64,000 nt of DNA, from positions 290,751 to 354,750 of the forward strand of contig NZ_RHOA01000001.1 in the NCBI RefSeq assembly GCF_003946545.1, given 5' to 3'. Positions within the stretch are counted from its first letter, which is position 1, and each line of letters opens with the position of its first letter. The translations under genes and the position numbers were made by a program. This document shows positions 8,410-17,372 of this stretch, in pieces. The notes under the pieces were generated by a model. That model was not told the DNA's origin and searched no databases. It saw nothing but the letters and a program-made list of their open reading frames with translations. This DNA comes from Levilactobacillus tangyuanensis. GTDB taxonomy: Bacteria > Bacillota > Bacilli > Lactobacillales > Lactobacillaceae.

Positions 8410-10539
8410 ATGTTTAATTCGATGAATACCAGGGAACATTATAAGATGTACAAGAAGGGAAAAACCTGGATTTTTGCTGGCATCGTGACGGCTTCCTTGG
8501 CGTTGGGCGTGGTTGGTGGTCAAACGGCCCATGCGGATACGTTGGCACCGGATTCCACGGGAGAACAGGACCAATCAACAGTTTCGGATAAATCGGCGGC
8601 ACCAGATAAGCAGGTGGTGTTAGATACAACGAAGACCGCTGGCAACGTTGATGACCAGAAGTCCGATGGGGATAATCCAGATGCGACCGAGTCAGCTGGC
8701 GATAAGACCGGCGATCCGGCACCGGTTGATAAGCCGGCAGGTGATGCTGACAAAAAAATTGCTGACAATACGACTGATACAGGGGCGGTCGTTAACAATG
8801 ACGACTCCTCAAAAGTAGTCAACAACCTCAGTCGCAAGGCGCCGGCCGCACCGGCCGCACCGGCTGCACCAACTGCTCGTATGGCAGCGCCAGTGGTTAA
8901 GGCCGATGAGTCGATTGATGCTTGGATGCCTAACAAGACGTTGCAAGCAGATATGTTATCGTACTTTCAAGGGGCGTACATTGCTGACAACCCTTCGATT
9001 GCGGCATCGGGTAAGACATGGTCAACGGCCGCAGATATTACTCAGGCCGACATGTTGCTTCTGAACTACGTCTTCTTCAAGGATACCTACATTGATGGCA
9101 AGAGCTCGTTCTCGCTAAAGGGGTTAGAGTACGCGAAAAACTTAACGCACCTGATTATCTCTGATGAATTGAATTACGCACCGTACATGATTCGCGCGGA
9201 TGTTACGGACCTCACGCCATTACAGGGTTTGACGAAATTAACCTCGTTGGAAGTCGTGGGCCAACGGTTGACCGACATTACGCCGATCGCTGGACTGAAG
9301 AACATTACTAGCCTGTCAATTGCCCAGAATTGTATCGCAGACTTCTCTTCGCTAAATGCCGCCCAATATTCAGACTTGAGACTGGATCAACAACTCATTG
9401 AGAACAAAGTTATGTATATCCCTAAGACAAATGAATATGTCTTAGTTAGCCCAGTCAAGGCGCCACAAGGATTAACTTTTACGCTAGATGACATTCCAAC
9501 AGCAATCGGTGTCCCAATTACCGCGCCATCACACCCTGAGTCCACCGTCCGTATCTTTTGGAACGGCGCTACCGGTTATTCACTGGATGGCGAAAAGATT
9601 TCTTTCACAGGGATTAAAGATCAAATTATGCCGGGACAGACGGAAAATCCTTGGACGCAAATGTATCCAAACCTGGTTGCTGAAGATTACACTTACTTCT
9701 TGGACGTTCTTTATACCACGACGATTAATGGCAATAAGGTGACGGCTGTTCAAATGGTGACGCCATACATCAAGGCCGATCAAGCAGCCGACGTCACCGT
9801 AAATTACGTCGATGACAGTGGCAATCAGGTGGCCGATCCCGATACCTTGACCGGGTTTATCGGTGAAGACTACACGGCGGTGGCCAAGACCATCGATGGC
9901 TATGAATTAACCAAGACGCCAGACAATGCTACGGGGGCCTTCTCCGATACGGCCCAAACCGTAACCTTCGTCTACAAGAAGGTTGGTGGCACGGTAACGC
10001 CACCGGTTAACCCTAGTCAAACGGTGACGATGACGGTCCACTATGAAACGTCTAATGGGACTAAAGTGGCACCGGACGTGATCTTGACGGGTAAGGCGGG
10101 GGACAGTTACACGTCCAGCCCGGCTACGGTTGATGGCTACAAATTGGTCACGACGCCGGCCAACGCCAACGGCACTTTTGGCAACGCAGATGGGTCAATC
10201 ACCTACGTTTACGCCAAGACCGGCGGCGATGGCGACCTGGTTACCGATGGTAATGGCGGCGACAAGCCAAGTACCAACAAGCCTGGCAAGCCCGCAACCA
10301 AGCCAGGTAGCGGCAAGACCCCAACGACTAACAATGGCGGTCAAGCGGCGACGGTAACCAGTAATCTGAGCGCTAAGCCGGGTGCTGTTCACGCGGCCAG
10401 CCTGGCCAACACGGTTGATGCCGACAAGACGACCTTGCCACAAACCAATGATGAAACAACGTCACCACTTTGGGGATTGGCTGTTCTGGGGTCACTCCTT
10501 GGATTAGTGGGTTTTAAGCGGCGTAAGCACAACAACTAA
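8410..10539 (+). CDS. Wall-anchored LRR/MucBP surface protein B
   Basis: 709 residues. ATG 8410 is chosen over GTG 8401 because GGAGGG ends at 8400. KMYKKGK at 12-18 plus TW is a textbook KxYKxGKxW signal peptide. An acidic spacer and three A-P-A repeats lead to the D-A-W-M-P-N-K-T-L-Q block, an LRR segment (SLKGLEYAKNLTHL, LTDITPIAGLKNITSLSI), then two MucBP modules beginning VTVNYVDDSG and MTVHYETSNG. The sorting signal is LPQTND (676-681) with hydrophobic span and KRRKHNN tail; Asn replaces the usual Gly. Followed by its own terminator, so a single-gene unit. Likely adhesin. Confidence 0.9.
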   Translation: MFNSMNTREHYKMYKKGKTWIFAGIVTASLALGVVGGQTAHADTLAPDSTGEQDQSTVSDKSAAPDKQVVLDTTKTAGNVDDQKSDGDNPDATESAGDKTGDPAPVDKPAGDADKKIADNTTDTGAVVNNDDSSKVVNNLSRKAPAAPAAPAAPTARMAAPVVKADESIDAWMPNKTLQADMLSYFQGAYIADNPSIAASGKTWSTAADITQADMLLLNYVFFKDTYIDGKSSFSLKGLEYAKNLTHLIISDELNYAPYMIRADVTDLTPLQGLTKLTSLEVVGQRLTDITPIAGLKNITSLSIAQNCIADFSSLNAAQYSDLRLDQQLIENKVMYIPKTNEYVLVSPVKAPQGLTFTLDDIPTAIGVPITAPSHPESTVRIFWNGATGYSLDGEKISFTGIKDQIMPGQTENPWTQMYPNLVAEDYTYFLDVLYTTTINGNKVTAVQMVTPYIKADQAADVTVNYVDDSGNQVADPDTLTGFIGEDYTAVAKTIDGYELTKTPDNATGAFSDTAQTVTFVYKKVGGTVTPPVNPSQTVTMTVHYETSNGTKVAPDVILTGKAGDSYTSSPATVDGYKLVTTPANANGTFGNADGSITYVYAKTGGDGDLVTDGNGGDKPSTNKPGKPATKPGSGKTPTTNNGGQAATVTSNLSAKPGAVHAASLANTVDADKTTLPQTNDETTSPLWGLAVLGSLLGLVGFKRRKHNN

Positions 10540-10554
10540 AAAGTGATTTGATGG

Positions 10555-10586
10555 GGTCCGATTCCGTTGGGAATCGGACCTTTTTG
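10555..10586 (+). terminator. Terminator of surface protein B
   Basis: Perfect 11-bp stem GGTCCGATTCC/GGAATCGGACC, loop GTTG, then T5. Confidence 0.9.
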
Positions 10587-10778
10587 GCGTTCTGAAATTG
10601 GATGTTACCGTAATACATGGTACATATTAACTACTATAAGAATAGTTTAATCTATACTAGCTTTTTAAGAGGTAACCCGATATAATTGGCATTGTAAAAA
10701 GACATTAATGACTTCACACCAATTTAGTTATGGATCACTATTGTTGGCCCTGATAGGAACTATTTGAGGAGGATAATT

Positions 10779-12830
10779 GTGCTGAAGAGAACGGAAACCC
10801 ACCAACACTTTAAGATGTATAAGCAAGGCAAGCACTGGCTGTTTGCGAGCATCACCACGGGAATTTTAGCAGTAGGATTCGGGGGCGTGACCGCCCAGGC
10901 GGATGATCAGCTGACCACCGATCAATCAGTGGTTACCACGAGCGCCGAGGAGACGAAAAACGAGGAATCGACTGTCACCCTGATGCCACCGGCTACCGCA
11001 GATGTGGACAACAATGTGGTGGTCGATCAGGACCTGACGCCCCCGGTCACGGCCGATCCTGCGCCTGAACGAGAGGCTGCAAATGAAAGCGTTCACAAAA
11101 GTAGTGATACGAAACCGACCCCAACCACCACGGCCGTGGCCACTGAAGAGACGGTCACACCTTTACCAGCACCGACCGACACCGAACTAGGTGCAACGCC
11201 GAAGATCAAGGCGGTGAAGCTGGTTCACGCTGAGTTGACCCGCCTGAGTAAGGCCGACCAAACGATTGACGATTGGATGCCCAATCAGCGCCTTCAAGAG
11301 GTGGTTCTTGCGGCCTTACGGAAACAGAATCCCGGGCAGTCGTGGGCTAACGCTCAGGCGATTACCCAGGCGGATATGTTGTTACTGACCAGTATCTATG
11401 CGGACGGCCGTAACGGCATGGGGACCTATATTGACGGGGAAACCGAGTACTCCTTGGAAGGCCTACAATACGCGACGAACCTGACATCATTAACGTTGAC
11501 CAATAGTTTTAATTATGCTCCAGGCGCTTACTACGGTGACATTGTCGATGTGAGTCCACTGAAGAATCTACAGAAGCTCACCAAGGTTGACTTGCAACAT
11601 AATCGGATTGAAGATGCCACGGACCTGGCTAATCTGGAGAATGTGACGACGATGCTGGTCAATTACAACCATATCCGAGATCTATCGCCATTTGGTAAGC
11701 GTGACTACAAGGAATACGGCGATAGCTCACAGGTGATCTATCTCGATCCGATTGTGATTAATGATGCCACGCGAGAGGGGCATCTGAAGGTGCAATGTAT
11801 CCGGCGCGATGGCACCGTGGTGCAACTCGAGTGGTCGGAACGCGTCTTGGTTCCAGTATTCTTCTATAACAGTTTCACCTACATGTTCCATTACAGTGCG
11901 GGTGAGGCGGTTTCTGACGGCGAAGGTGGGCTGTACTATAGTCATATTCCCGACCAGAAGCCGGGGCTGACGACCTATCCCAATGTCACGGTGAAGCCCC
12001 TTAAGGACTATTATTTCCTGACCGGGAAATATTCATCGGTTAATCCATCCGGGACCCAAGACTTTGCGGTGATCCAACCCTATACCATCGCGGCCGCCGC
12101 GGAGAGTGTCACCGTGCACTACCAAGATGAGCAGGGCAAGCAGGTTGCGCCAGATACGGTGTTACCAGCCGGAGCGGTTGGTGAGGATTACAGCACGGAA
12201 CCCCTGAAGATTTCCGGGTACACGTTGGTTAAGACGCCGGACAACGCCACCGGTCAATACGGGACGGACCCCATCGAGGTCACCTATGTGTACCGTAAGG
12301 ATGCGGGAACGGTGACCCCGCCGGTCGTGACGCCGACCGAGGAAACGACGGTGACGGTGCATCATCAGCTGGCCGATGGGACGGCGATTGCGGCTAACCA
12401 GGTCTTGAAGGGCCAGGTTGGGAGTGCCTATCAGAGTCAGCCCGTTCAGATCGCCGGGTACAAGTTGGTCAAGACGCCTAGCAACGCCAGTGGGGTCTTT
12501 GGCGAAGTTGACACCGAGGTGACCTATGTCTACGAAAAGGTGGAGACCGGCGGCGGTGGTGACCTGATTACCGATGGCGGCGGGGACGACAATGACGGGG
12601 ATTCCGGAACTGGTGGTCAGCCGGGCGGGATTACCACGACGGCGCCTTCCGATGATAATGGATCGACCCCGCTTTCCACGGGTAATGCTGGCGATCAAGG
12701 AGTGGCGGCAACCACTCTGCCACAGACCGATGAGGAACAAGTCTCCGGATGGTGGGGCATTGGCGGCCTGATCCTAGTTCTGACGGGAAGCTGGTGGTTA
12801 CGGCGCCGGCGGACGTCACGTCGGGAGTAA
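10779..12830 (+). CDS. Wall-anchored LRR/MucBP surface protein C
   Basis: 683 residues. GTG 10779 is chosen because GAGGAGG (10766-10772) lies six bases upstream. KMYKQGK at 12-18 plus HW gives the KxYKxGKxW signal. The order matches proteins A and B: acidic spacer, D-D-W-M-P-N-Q-R-L-Q block, ITQADMLLL, LRR units (SLEGLQYATNL, DVSPLKNLQKLTKV), two MucBP modules (SVTVHYQDEQGKQ, TVTVHHQLADGT), a Gly/Asp-rich stalk, and LPQTDE at about 647-652 with a Trp-rich span and RRRRTSRRE tail. Tandem paralogue of A and B, probably an adhesin. Asp replaces Gly in the sorting motif. Confidence 0.9.
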   Translation: MLKRTETHQHFKMYKQGKHWLFASITTGILAVGFGGVTAQADDQLTTDQSVVTTSAEETKNEESTVTLMPPATADVDNNVVVDQDLTPPVTADPAPEREAANESVHKSSDTKPTPTTTAVATEETVTPLPAPTDTELGATPKIKAVKLVHAELTRLSKADQTIDDWMPNQRLQEVVLAALRKQNPGQSWANAQAITQADMLLLTSIYADGRNGMGTYIDGETEYSLEGLQYATNLTSLTLTNSFNYAPGAYYGDIVDVSPLKNLQKLTKVDLQHNRIEDATDLANLENVTTMLVNYNHIRDLSPFGKRDYKEYGDSSQVIYLDPIVINDATREGHLKVQCIRRDGTVVQLEWSERVLVPVFFYNSFTYMFHYSAGEAVSDGEGGLYYSHIPDQKPGLTTYPNVTVKPLKDYYFLTGKYSSVNPSGTQDFAVIQPYTIAAAAESVTVHYQDEQGKQVAPDTVLPAGAVGEDYSTEPLKISGYTLVKTPDNATGQYGTDPIEVTYVYRKDAGTVTPPVVTPTEETTVTVHHQLADGTAIAANQVLKGQVGSAYQSQPVQIAGYKLVKTPSNASGVFGEVDTEVTYVYEKVETGGGGDLITDGGGDDNDGDSGTGGQPGGITTTAPSDDNGSTPLSTGNAGDQGVAATTLPQTDEEQVSGWWGIGGLILVLTGSWWLRRRRTSRRE

Positions 12831-12886
12831 GTATGACTGGCAAGATTGATTGGTAATTGAACGGTAGAACGATCAAGCGACGACTG

Positions 12887-12914
12887 AGCCCGTGGACCAC
12901 TCACGGGCTTTTTT
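12887..12914 (+). terminator. Terminator of surface protein C
   Basis: Stem AGCCCGTG/CACGGGCT with a 7-nt loop, then a T-run. Confidence 0.85.
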
Positions 12915-13220
12915 GGTGCCAGCAACCAGTGGCTTTTGGATAATTGGTCTAGGTACAATCGTTCATCGTTATTATAGAATTGTTCATGCACAAATTAGCT
13001 GGATGAAACTTTGTACAGTCACCGATTTAGGGCCTCAATTCCCTTGTAAAGCGTGGAAAATATGAGACAATGACCTTGAAAAGAGAATCGTACACAGTGT
13101 TTAAAGTATGAGTGTTCCATGGCAATGGTGATAAGATTCTCAGAATTATGACGAACACTTATTAAGTGAATCTGATCTAGTAGGGGTTCTGAGGAGGACC
13201 CGCACGAGGAGGAAGCTATC

Positions 13221-13562
13221 ATGACAAGAGCAGTTTTAAATGGAACTAAGTGTATTTATGCTACCCTAACCGTTTTGGCAGTGAGCATGGGACTAACTGG
13301 TATTGGTGTTTCCGCAAAGGCCGACAGCACACCAGCAAGTCATGTTTCAATTACCGCCGTCAAGACCAGCAACAAGGCAAGCCATGTGACCAATCTCGAT
13401 GCTAAGCCAGCAACGGATGTTAAGCTAGCTTCAGCACATAAGGCAAACCTGGCACAAGACAATTCGACTCGTTCACAACCAGCCGACTGGTTAACGGCCG
13501 GAATCGCTGTGGCAATGGCCGTGTTAGCTCCTGCCGGTTTGATTACCAAGCGTCAACATTAA
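13221..13562 (+). CDS. Small secreted protein with a C-terminal membrane span
   Basis: 113 residues. Residues 1-34 form a signal peptide with a G-V-S-A-K-A-D cleavage region like those of the neighbouring surface proteins. A Ser/Thr/Lys/Ala-rich middle follows, then a hydrophobic segment (~90-107) and a KRQH tail. That ending copies the shape of a sortase signal but lacks LPxT (the sequence is SQPADW). No family recognised. It may be a small envelope protein or a decayed surface-protein remnant. A GAGGAGG site sits before the ATG, and a strong terminator follows. Confidence 0.75.
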   Translation: MTRAVLNGTKCIYATLTVLAVSMGLTGIGVSAKADSTPASHVSITAVKTSNKASHVTNLDAKPATDVKLASAHKANLAQDNSTRSQPADWLTAGIAVAMAVLAPAGLITKRQH

Positions 13563-13575
13563 TTGCTATTATTCC

Positions 13576-13609
13576 AGCACTCCCGATGATTGTCGGGGGT
13601 GCTTTTTTT
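13576..13609 (+). terminator. Terminator of the small secreted protein
   Basis: GCAC.CCCG/CGGG.GTGC stem with a short loop and T7. Confidence 0.85.
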
Positions 13610-13770
13610 GTTGGTCCGGCTATTTTCACCCCAGATTGGTCAAAGTGGTAAATTAACCCGTCATAAACTAGTTTGTTACTAAAATAATTTTACAAACGTT
13701 ATTGATTGTTGGGTGAGATAGGGCGAAAATAAAGGTGGAGTTTTAATTGGAAAGGTAGGGACCAATTGAT

Positions 13771-15813
13771 ATGGAAACTAAACGGACGCATTACAGGATG
13801 TACAAGGCTGGCCGTCGCTGGGTATTTGCCTGTGCCATTGTTTTGGCTTTAGGTGGTGGTGCGGTGACCGCCCACGCCGATGCTAGTGATGCTGGGATCG
13901 ACAATAATACTGATAGTTCGCTAGTTAAGTCGGGGAGCGACTCGGATGGAACTGGCAGTGGTGCCAGCGATGCTGATAAAGACAATGAATTGACTAAAAC
14001 CGACGTCAAGTCTACTGGTGACTTGACTAATAAAGACAGCAATACCGGCACGAATTTGACTGGTGGTACCAAGGTTGTCACCAATGTTAAGACGGCCGTT
14101 GGTTCAAGAAAAATGTTGGCTTTACAACGGCCTCAAGGCCGGATGGGGGCCGTTGCGGCAACGGATAAAGGCACAACCACGCCATCCAGTAACCCTGTGA
14201 CGACACCAACGACATCAACGGTAACGCCAACCGCTACCAAGACTTCGGCGACCGTTAAAGCAGCATTGGCTCGATTAGCTGCTGCCGCCAAGAAAACCAC
14301 GGTTACCACGGCCTTAACGCCATATGCCGAATCTGGTATTCAAGCCGGTGGAAGTGTCTACGATGACTATCCCGACTTGGATAATATCTTAGGGGTCTCT
14401 TCCGTCTTCCATATCTTTGCTCGTGAAGCTGAATTGAACGCCCATACGAATGGGAACGTGGCGGTTCAAAACTTGATTGGGAACGTTAACTTCGGGACCA
14501 ACATCATCGAAGAACTGCTGGACAAGGATATTTCTTACATTCAAAACATAACGAACATCGCCGGAAGTTCCTTCGTTTCCGGTGGGGACACCCGGGAAAA
14601 CAAGGTCGTCTTTGGGGATGGTATCGACATTGACATCAGTAACCCTAACCGGCCAATGGTCAACGGGGTCTACATCGACCACTTATTAGCACAAGAAGTT
14701 TACCAGGACCAAATAGGTCAAACCTACATAGATTTCGATGCCGAATTTGCCCGTCTGAAGAAGGTTAACCAACAGTTGGCCGAAAGCTCAAGCACGGCGT
14801 CCTACGACGTTAGTGACTTCCCTGATCAAAACAATCGGGTCATCGATGTTAGTGATTTGAAGCCTAATGCGGACAACAAGATTATCATCAATATCACCGC
14901 GGACATGTTGACGGGGAACACCCCATTGACCATCGCCGGGCTGTCGCCAGAAGAATCTGGGACAACGGTGATCATTAACGTCGATACACAAGGTCAATCG
15001 GACCTCGATTTGAAGTCACAAATCAAGATTAAGTACAGTGATGGTAGCGATCGGGACAACCAGGAAACCGAGGACTTCGGGGACAACCATCTGTTGTGGA
15101 ACTTCTACGACAGTACGGCCAGCGACAAACAATATGGTGGAACCATCACCATTGACGCCCCATTCCAAGGGAGTATTCTGGCCCCATCTGCCGAAATTGT
15201 CGCCAACCAAAACCTTGACGGAAACATCATTGCCGACAAGGTCATTATCAATGCCGAATCTCACCGGTGGGACCTACAAGATCACACCGATGAAGAGGAA
15301 GATGGCAATGAAAATGAGTTTGAAATTGGCGTGCCACTTCCCGGAATTGATGTTCAATTCCCTGAAGAACCCGAAGGCCCAGATACCGAAACACCCGGGA
15401 CGGAGAATCCTGACACGGAGAAGCCTGGGACCGAAATTCCTGGGGAACCAAACGAAGGCACGGATGAAGGTGACGAGGATCTCTATGAACACGAACGGCC
15501 TGATTACGAAGATAACTTCGAAGACGATCTGATCGACTTCGAAAGTGAAAGTCCTAGTGAGGCTCACGCGGATGAAGAGGCCCTATTGAATCGCGTCGAT
15601 GCGGCGATTGCCCAAGCACGGGCGGACGGCAATTCTGCGCTAGTGGCCCGGTTAGAAGCCATCCGTGGGGACATTCTGGCGGCCTTAGGTCTATCGGACG
15701 GGTTACCACAAACGGGTGAAGCTTCAGACAATTGGCTACGAGTTGTTGGCTTGGCCTTGGCCGGTGGCGTCTTAAGCACCTTGGGCATTGCCCGTCGGCG
15801 GCGTCATAATTAG
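13771..15813 (+). CDS. LPxTG adhesin with a choice-of-anchor A domain
   Basis: 680 residues. RMYKAGRRW at 9-17 is a variant KxYKxGKxW signal. A Thr/Ser-rich stretch leads to a ~300-residue domain (about 205-500) beginning GVSSVFHIFAREAELNAHTNG, with a central I-I-I-N-I-T-A block and a final G-S-I-L-A-P-S-A-E-I-V, as in the choice-of-anchor A family of bacterial adhesins. A P-D-T-E/P-G-T-E repeat spacer, an acidic stretch and an Ala-rich helix (~600-635) follow. LPQTGE at 645-650 with hydrophobic span and RRRRHN tail anchors it to the wall. Its domain differs from the three LRR proteins, so it is a neighbour, not a paralogue. Confidence 0.88.
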   Translation: METKRTHYRMYKAGRRWVFACAIVLALGGGAVTAHADASDAGIDNNTDSSLVKSGSDSDGTGSGASDADKDNELTKTDVKSTGDLTNKDSNTGTNLTGGTKVVTNVKTAVGSRKMLALQRPQGRMGAVAATDKGTTTPSSNPVTTPTTSTVTPTATKTSATVKAALARLAAAAKKTTVTTALTPYAESGIQAGGSVYDDYPDLDNILGVSSVFHIFAREAELNAHTNGNVAVQNLIGNVNFGTNIIEELLDKDISYIQNITNIAGSSFVSGGDTRENKVVFGDGIDIDISNPNRPMVNGVYIDHLLAQEVYQDQIGQTYIDFDAEFARLKKVNQQLAESSSTASYDVSDFPDQNNRVIDVSDLKPNADNKIIINITADMLTGNTPLTIAGLSPEESGTTVIINVDTQGQSDLDLKSQIKIKYSDGSDRDNQETEDFGDNHLLWNFYDSTASDKQYGGTITIDAPFQGSILAPSAEIVANQNLDGNIIADKVIINAESHRWDLQDHTDEEEDGNENEFEIGVPLPGIDVQFPEEPEGPDTETPGTENPDTEKPGTEIPGEPNEGTDEGDEDLYEHERPDYEDNFEDDLIDFESESPSEAHADEEALLNRVDAAIAQARADGNSALVARLEAIRGDILAALGLSDGLPQTGEASDNWLRVVGLALAGGVLSTLGIARRRRHN

Positions 15814-15843
15814 CCTCACCTTAGCTTTAACTGAATGAGAATG

Positions 15844-15885
15844 ACAGGTATCGTCAGCCTTCTGGTTGGGGATGCCTGTTTTTTT
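15844..15885 (+). terminator. Terminator of the choice-of-anchor A adhesin
   Basis: ACAGGTATC/GATGCCTGT stem (one wobble), larger loop, T-run. Confidence 0.75.
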
Positions 15886-15996
15886 GTGATCAACATGGTC
15901 ACACATGATGTTTAAGAAATTTGGGCTATTCGCTGGCTTTAAATGAGCGAATGGTGTAACTTATAAAGTAACATCAAATGAACGGGAGTGGATGAT

Positions 15997-16851
15997 ATGA
16001 AAATTGTTGTAACTGGAGCGACGGGCCACTTAGGCCAACAGATTGTTGAGGCAATGGCCAAGTTGGTTTCACCTGATCAGATGACCTTAGGGGTGCATAC
16101 GCCGGCCAAGGCTGCCAAGTTTGCGGCACGGGGAATGGGCGTCGAAGCGTTAGACTATCAGGATCCGACAAGCGTCGCGGCCGTCTTGAACGGCGCCGAC
16201 GTGGTGGTCTATGTCCCTAGCAAGAGTCATGACAGTTTCAGTCGGGTGACGGAGTTTGAACATATTATTCAGGCGGCCGAAACCGCAAAAATCGGTCATT
16301 TAGTGGTCATGGGATTCATTGCCGACCAAGCGACTAATCCGTTCGACCTGTCCGCCTTCTATGGTTACGTGCCCCGGCGCTTGGCGGCTAGTGACCTGTC
16401 CTACACGATCCTGAGAAACGCGCTGTATGCGGATCCGTTGGTGCCTTACTTGCCAGAGTTGATTGAACGTCGGAACGTGATTTACCCAATGGGCGATGCG
16501 TCCCTAAGCTTTATTAGCCTGGCCGATAGTGCTGCGGCCTTCGCTAAGGTTGCGGTTACCCCGGCCCTGTGGACACAAACGATGTACACGTTAACTCAGG
16601 AACGGTCCTACACGATGCCAGCCTTGGCGGCGGTCCTGAGCGAGGCGGCGGGTGCACCAATTGGGTATGCGCCGGTGACGTTGAAACAATTTGGCGAGCT
16701 CTATAACGAAGGCAATGAAGGGCACATGCTGTCATCGATGTATGCTGGTGGTGCGCAAGGACTCTTGGCGACGGTCACCGATGACTTCGAAAAAATCATG
16801 GGTCGGCCGGCACAGAGCCTGCCAGACTTCTTACGGCAGTCGCTTAAATAG
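15997..16851 (+). CDS. NmrA-like NAD(P)-binding oxidoreductase
   Basis: 284 residues with an N-terminal Rossmann motif GATGHLGQQI (7-16) and no classical SDR Tyr-x-x-x-Lys, as in NmrA/QorB-like atypical SDRs. These act as NAD(P)H:quinone reductases or redox sensors; the substrate cannot be told. ATG 15997 fits the GGGAG site at 15984-15988. An Rrf2-family regulator follows 37 bases downstream in the same direction. The pairing suggests the reductase and its sensor form one stress-responsive operon. Confidence 0.85.
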   Translation: MKIVVTGATGHLGQQIVEAMAKLVSPDQMTLGVHTPAKAAKFAARGMGVEALDYQDPTSVAAVLNGADVVVYVPSKSHDSFSRVTEFEHIIQAAETAKIGHLVVMGFIADQATNPFDLSAFYGYVPRRLAASDLSYTILRNALYADPLVPYLPELIERRNVIYPMGDASLSFISLADSAAAFAKVAVTPALWTQTMYTLTQERSYTMPALAAVLSEAAGAPIGYAPVTLKQFGELYNEGNEGHMLSSMYAGGAQGLLATVTDDFEKIMGRPAQSLPDFLRQSLK

Positions 16852-16888
16852 TCGCGGGCCTGAGCTTAACTGGTAAAGGAGGGGCAAC

Positions 16889-17326
16889 TTGCGATATTCA
16901 CATAAATTGAGTGATGCTGTGCATATCTTGGCATATGTGGCTATTTATCACGATGATGATTTATCGAGTGCGGCCATTGCTGCAAGTATCGAATCCAATC
17001 CGGCATTGGTTCGGCGCCTGATGGGGGCACTGCGCCGGGCGGAACTCCTGACAACCCAACAAGGATCGGCGACACCCCAGCTGGCACGCCCGGCAGATCG
17101 GATTTCTCTGCTAGACGTTTATCACGCGGTAGAGGCGGACACGCCGTTGCTTCACGTGGATGATAAGACGAATCCGGCCTGCATCGTGGGTGGCAACATT
17201 CAAGCAACTTTGCGGGGCGCGTATGCCGAGGTTCAGGATGCCGCCGAACGGCAGATGGCGGCGATTACTCTGGCGAGTCTTATCGTCGATATCCGCCAAC
17301 GGGAGCAGCAAAGAAATCACGCATAA
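16889..17326 (+). CDS. Rrf2-family transcription regulator
   Basis: 145 residues with an N-terminal winged helix (YSHKLSDAVHILAYVA, SSAAIAASIESNPALVRRLMGALRRAELL) typical of Rrf2 proteins. A single Cys is present in the N-P-A-C segment, so the three-Cys iron-sulfur ligand set of IscR/NsrR is absent; it resembles the YwnA-type members. TTG start supported by AAGGAGGGG about 6 bases upstream. Probably regulates the upstream NmrA-like gene, with which it shares an operon. Confidence 0.85.
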   Translation: MRYSHKLSDAVHILAYVAIYHDDDLSSAAIAASIESNPALVRRLMGALRRAELLTTQQGSATPQLARPADRISLLDVYHAVEADTPLLHVDDKTNPACIVGGNIQATLRGAYAEVQDAAERQMAAITLASLIVDIRQREQQRNHA

Positions 17327-17329
17327 GCA

Positions 17330-17372
17330 AATAGGCTTTACCACGAATTTATCCGTGGTAAAGCCTATTTTT
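17330..17372. terminator. Bidirectional terminator, rrf2 / glycerophosphotransferase
   Basis: Perfect 16-bp stem (17330-17345 with 17354-17369) flanked by A and T runs; it serves two convergent units. Confidence 0.9.

Noticed and set aside
12162..12740. Long antisense frames inside the surface-protein genes
   Set aside because: They arise from GC-rich repeat codons on the opposite strand, with no ribosome sites or recognisable products.
4669..15813. Surface-protein cluster as part of a prophage or integrative element
   Set aside because: No integrase, att repeats, phage genes or conjugation genes are present.
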